Shown here: positions 4,655-5,559 of the stretch, one piece after another
Layout of the letters: every line of letters starts with the position of its first letter
How positions within the stretch are numbered: the stretch's first letter is position 1
NCBI GenBank assembly: GCA_945861195.1
Contig: CAMATS010000182.1
Location: 1 to 5,559 of the forward strand
DNA length: 5,559 bases
Direction of reading: 5' to 3'
Source of the DNA: Rhodoferax sp. OV413
Lineage (GTDB): Bacteria; Pseudomonadota; Gammaproteobacteria; Burkholderiales; Burkholderiaceae_C
Position numbers and translations under genes: made by a program
The notes under the pieces: model-generated
Database searches by the model: none
What the model was told of the DNA's origin: nothing
What the model saw: only the letters and a program-made list of their open reading frames with translations

Positions 4655-5559
4655 TCAGCCCGCCGCCGGTGCGTACAACTCGACCAGCTTGAGCCTTTGC
4701 ACTTTGCCCGACGGGCCGCGCGGCAGGTCGCTCACCAGTCGGAACAGCTTGGGCGTTTTGTAGGGGCCCAGCTGCGCCAGGCAAAAACTGTGCAACGCCG
4801 CCTCATCGGCACTGTGGCCTGGCCGCAGCACCACACAGGCCATGATCTCCTGGCCGTAGTGCCGGTCAGGGATGCCGACCGCAGCAGCGTCCAGCACGGC
4901 GGGGTGTTTGAGCAGTGCCTCATCGATCTCGCGCGGCGCGATGTTCTCGCCGCCTTTGATGATCAGCTCTTTGATGCGGCCGGTCACAAAGAAGAAGCCA
5001 TCGGCGTCGCGGTGGCCCAGGTCACCGGTGCGCAGCCAGCCGTCTGGGGTGAAGGCGGCTGCCGTGGCCTCGGGGTTTTTGTAATAGCCGCGCATCACGT
5101 TGGGGCCTCGAATGGCAAGTTCGCCGGTCTGGCCGTCGGGCAACCCGGCCAGTGCGGCGTCAATCACACGGGCCTCGCAGCCAGAGGCGCGCCCGACCGC
5201 GCCGGGCTTGCGTTGGCCGGGGTCAAGCGGGTTAGCAAACGAGGGCGCCACCGTTTCGGTCAGGCCCATGGTTTCGATGATGCCCAGGCCAAAGCGGGCC
5301 TCGAAGGCGCGCAGGTGTTCCGGCGGCAATGCGGCCGAGGCCGAGCGGCAAAAGCGCAGGCCCCGGGTTTGGGCTGGCGTGGGCGCGCCAGCTTCGAGCA
5401 GGTAAGAGACCATGGTCGGCACCACATTGAGCCAGGTGCAGCCGCTTTGGCAGGCCTGCTCCCAAAAGCGTGCGGCAGAAAACTTGGGCGGCATGGCCAG
5501 GCTGCCGCCATGGGCCAGCGGCGCCAGCATGGTCACGGCAAAGGCGTTGATGTGGTACA
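4655..5559 (-). CDS. AMP-forming acyl-CoA synthetase, C-terminal part (5' end outside window)
   Basis: A member of the ANL (acyl/aryl-CoA synthetase, luciferase) superfamily, which activates a carboxylic acid with ATP and joins it to CoA. Three hundred residues are present, about the last 60% of a protein of some 500; the frame stays open to the right edge (YHINAFAV), so GTG 5536 is not a true start. Motifs in order: YHINAF in the acyl-binding region (5538-5557), MGLTET (5252-5269), GELAIRGPNVMRGYY, GWLRTGD (5021-5041) with the ribose-binding Asp, GRIKELIIKGGENI (GGEN at 4943-4954) as hinge and CoA region, and PSGKVQR with the catalytic Lys codon at 4703-4705. All key residues are intact. The substrate is unknown; wording such as NVVPTMVSYLL and ETMGLTET recalls the oxalate/sulfoacetate-CoA ligase-like branch, but this is from memory. 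It is probably the upstream partner of the TauE/SafE gene. Confidence 0.9.
   Translation of the reverse strand, partial: YHINAFAVTMLAPLAHGGSLAMPPKFSAARFWEQACQSGCTWLNVVPTMVSYLLEAGAPTPAQTRGLRFCRSASAALPPEHLRAFEARFGLGIIETMGLTETVAPSFANPLDPGQRKPGAVGRASGCEARVIDAALAGLPDGQTGELAIRGPNVMRGYYKNPEATAAAFTPDGWLRTGDLGHRDADGFFFVTGRIKELIIKGGENIAPREIDEALLKHPAVLDAAAVGIPDRHYGQEIMACVVLRPGHSADEAALHSFCLAQLGPYKTPKLFRLVSDLPRGPSGKVQRLKLVELYAPAAG

Noticed and set aside
3534..4784. Long minus-strand open frame of 416 codons overlapping exporter and ligase
   Set aside because: It is an alternative frame of two well-supported genes, with a Gly/Ala/Arg-rich translation and no motifs. Its last part (MVGGAGAQGRIFGNL, 3600-3652) looks faintly like a nucleotide-binding loop, but nothing before or after supports a protein.
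1..5559. CRISPR array, insertion sequence, toxin-antitoxin pair or riboswitch
   Set aside because: No spaced repeats, transposase motifs with terminal repeats, small paired genes or known aptamer folds were recognised on either strand.

Overview
The window looks like chromosomal DNA of a GC-rich beta-proteobacterium of the Burkholderiales, most likely Comamonadaceae (Rhodoferax/Polaromonas/Acidovorax-like). This rests on the G/C-rich third codon positions, the style of the encoded proteins and the tRNA-Gly/tRNA-Cys order at the left end. The genus is inferred, not shown.

Left end (1-200): the last 19 bases of a tRNA-Gly, an intrinsic-terminator hairpin, a complete tRNA-Cys (anticodon GCA) and a second strong terminator. 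This is the tail of a tRNA operon. Next come about 320 bases with no supportable gene, then a class III extradiol (LigB/DODA-like) dioxygenase gene at 518-1321. That gene is intact except for one in-frame amber codon at 752-754. A spacer of about 300 bases, holding an 8-bp inverted repeat and a weak promoter, leads to a lipoprotein-type DNA/RNA non-specific endonuclease (1625-2464, + strand).

Right part (2461-5559) is all on the minus strand. Read in the direction of transcription it holds: the C-terminal 300 residues of an AMP-forming acyl-CoA synthetase that runs off the right edge; a TauE/SafE membrane exporter; a 259-base spacer with a perfect 15-bp palindrome that could be an operator; and a VanA/TsaM/DdmC-type Rieske oxygenase. 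The Rieske gene converges on the nuclease gene and their stop codons overlap in one CTAG.

Functional reading: the ligase and exporter are close enough to be co-transcribed, and ligase plus TauE/SafE suggests use of an organic acid, possibly a sulfonated one with sulfite export. The Rieske protein should demethylate or hydroxylate an aromatic or related compound. It needs a reductase that is not in the window, and its spacer suggests separate control. The nuclease probably works outside the cytoplasm on environmental nucleic acid. No integrase, transposase, CRISPR array, toxin-antitoxin pair or clearly new system was found. The most notable points are the single amber in an otherwise perfect dioxygenase, the terminator between the two tRNAs, and the palindrome in front of the Rieske gene.
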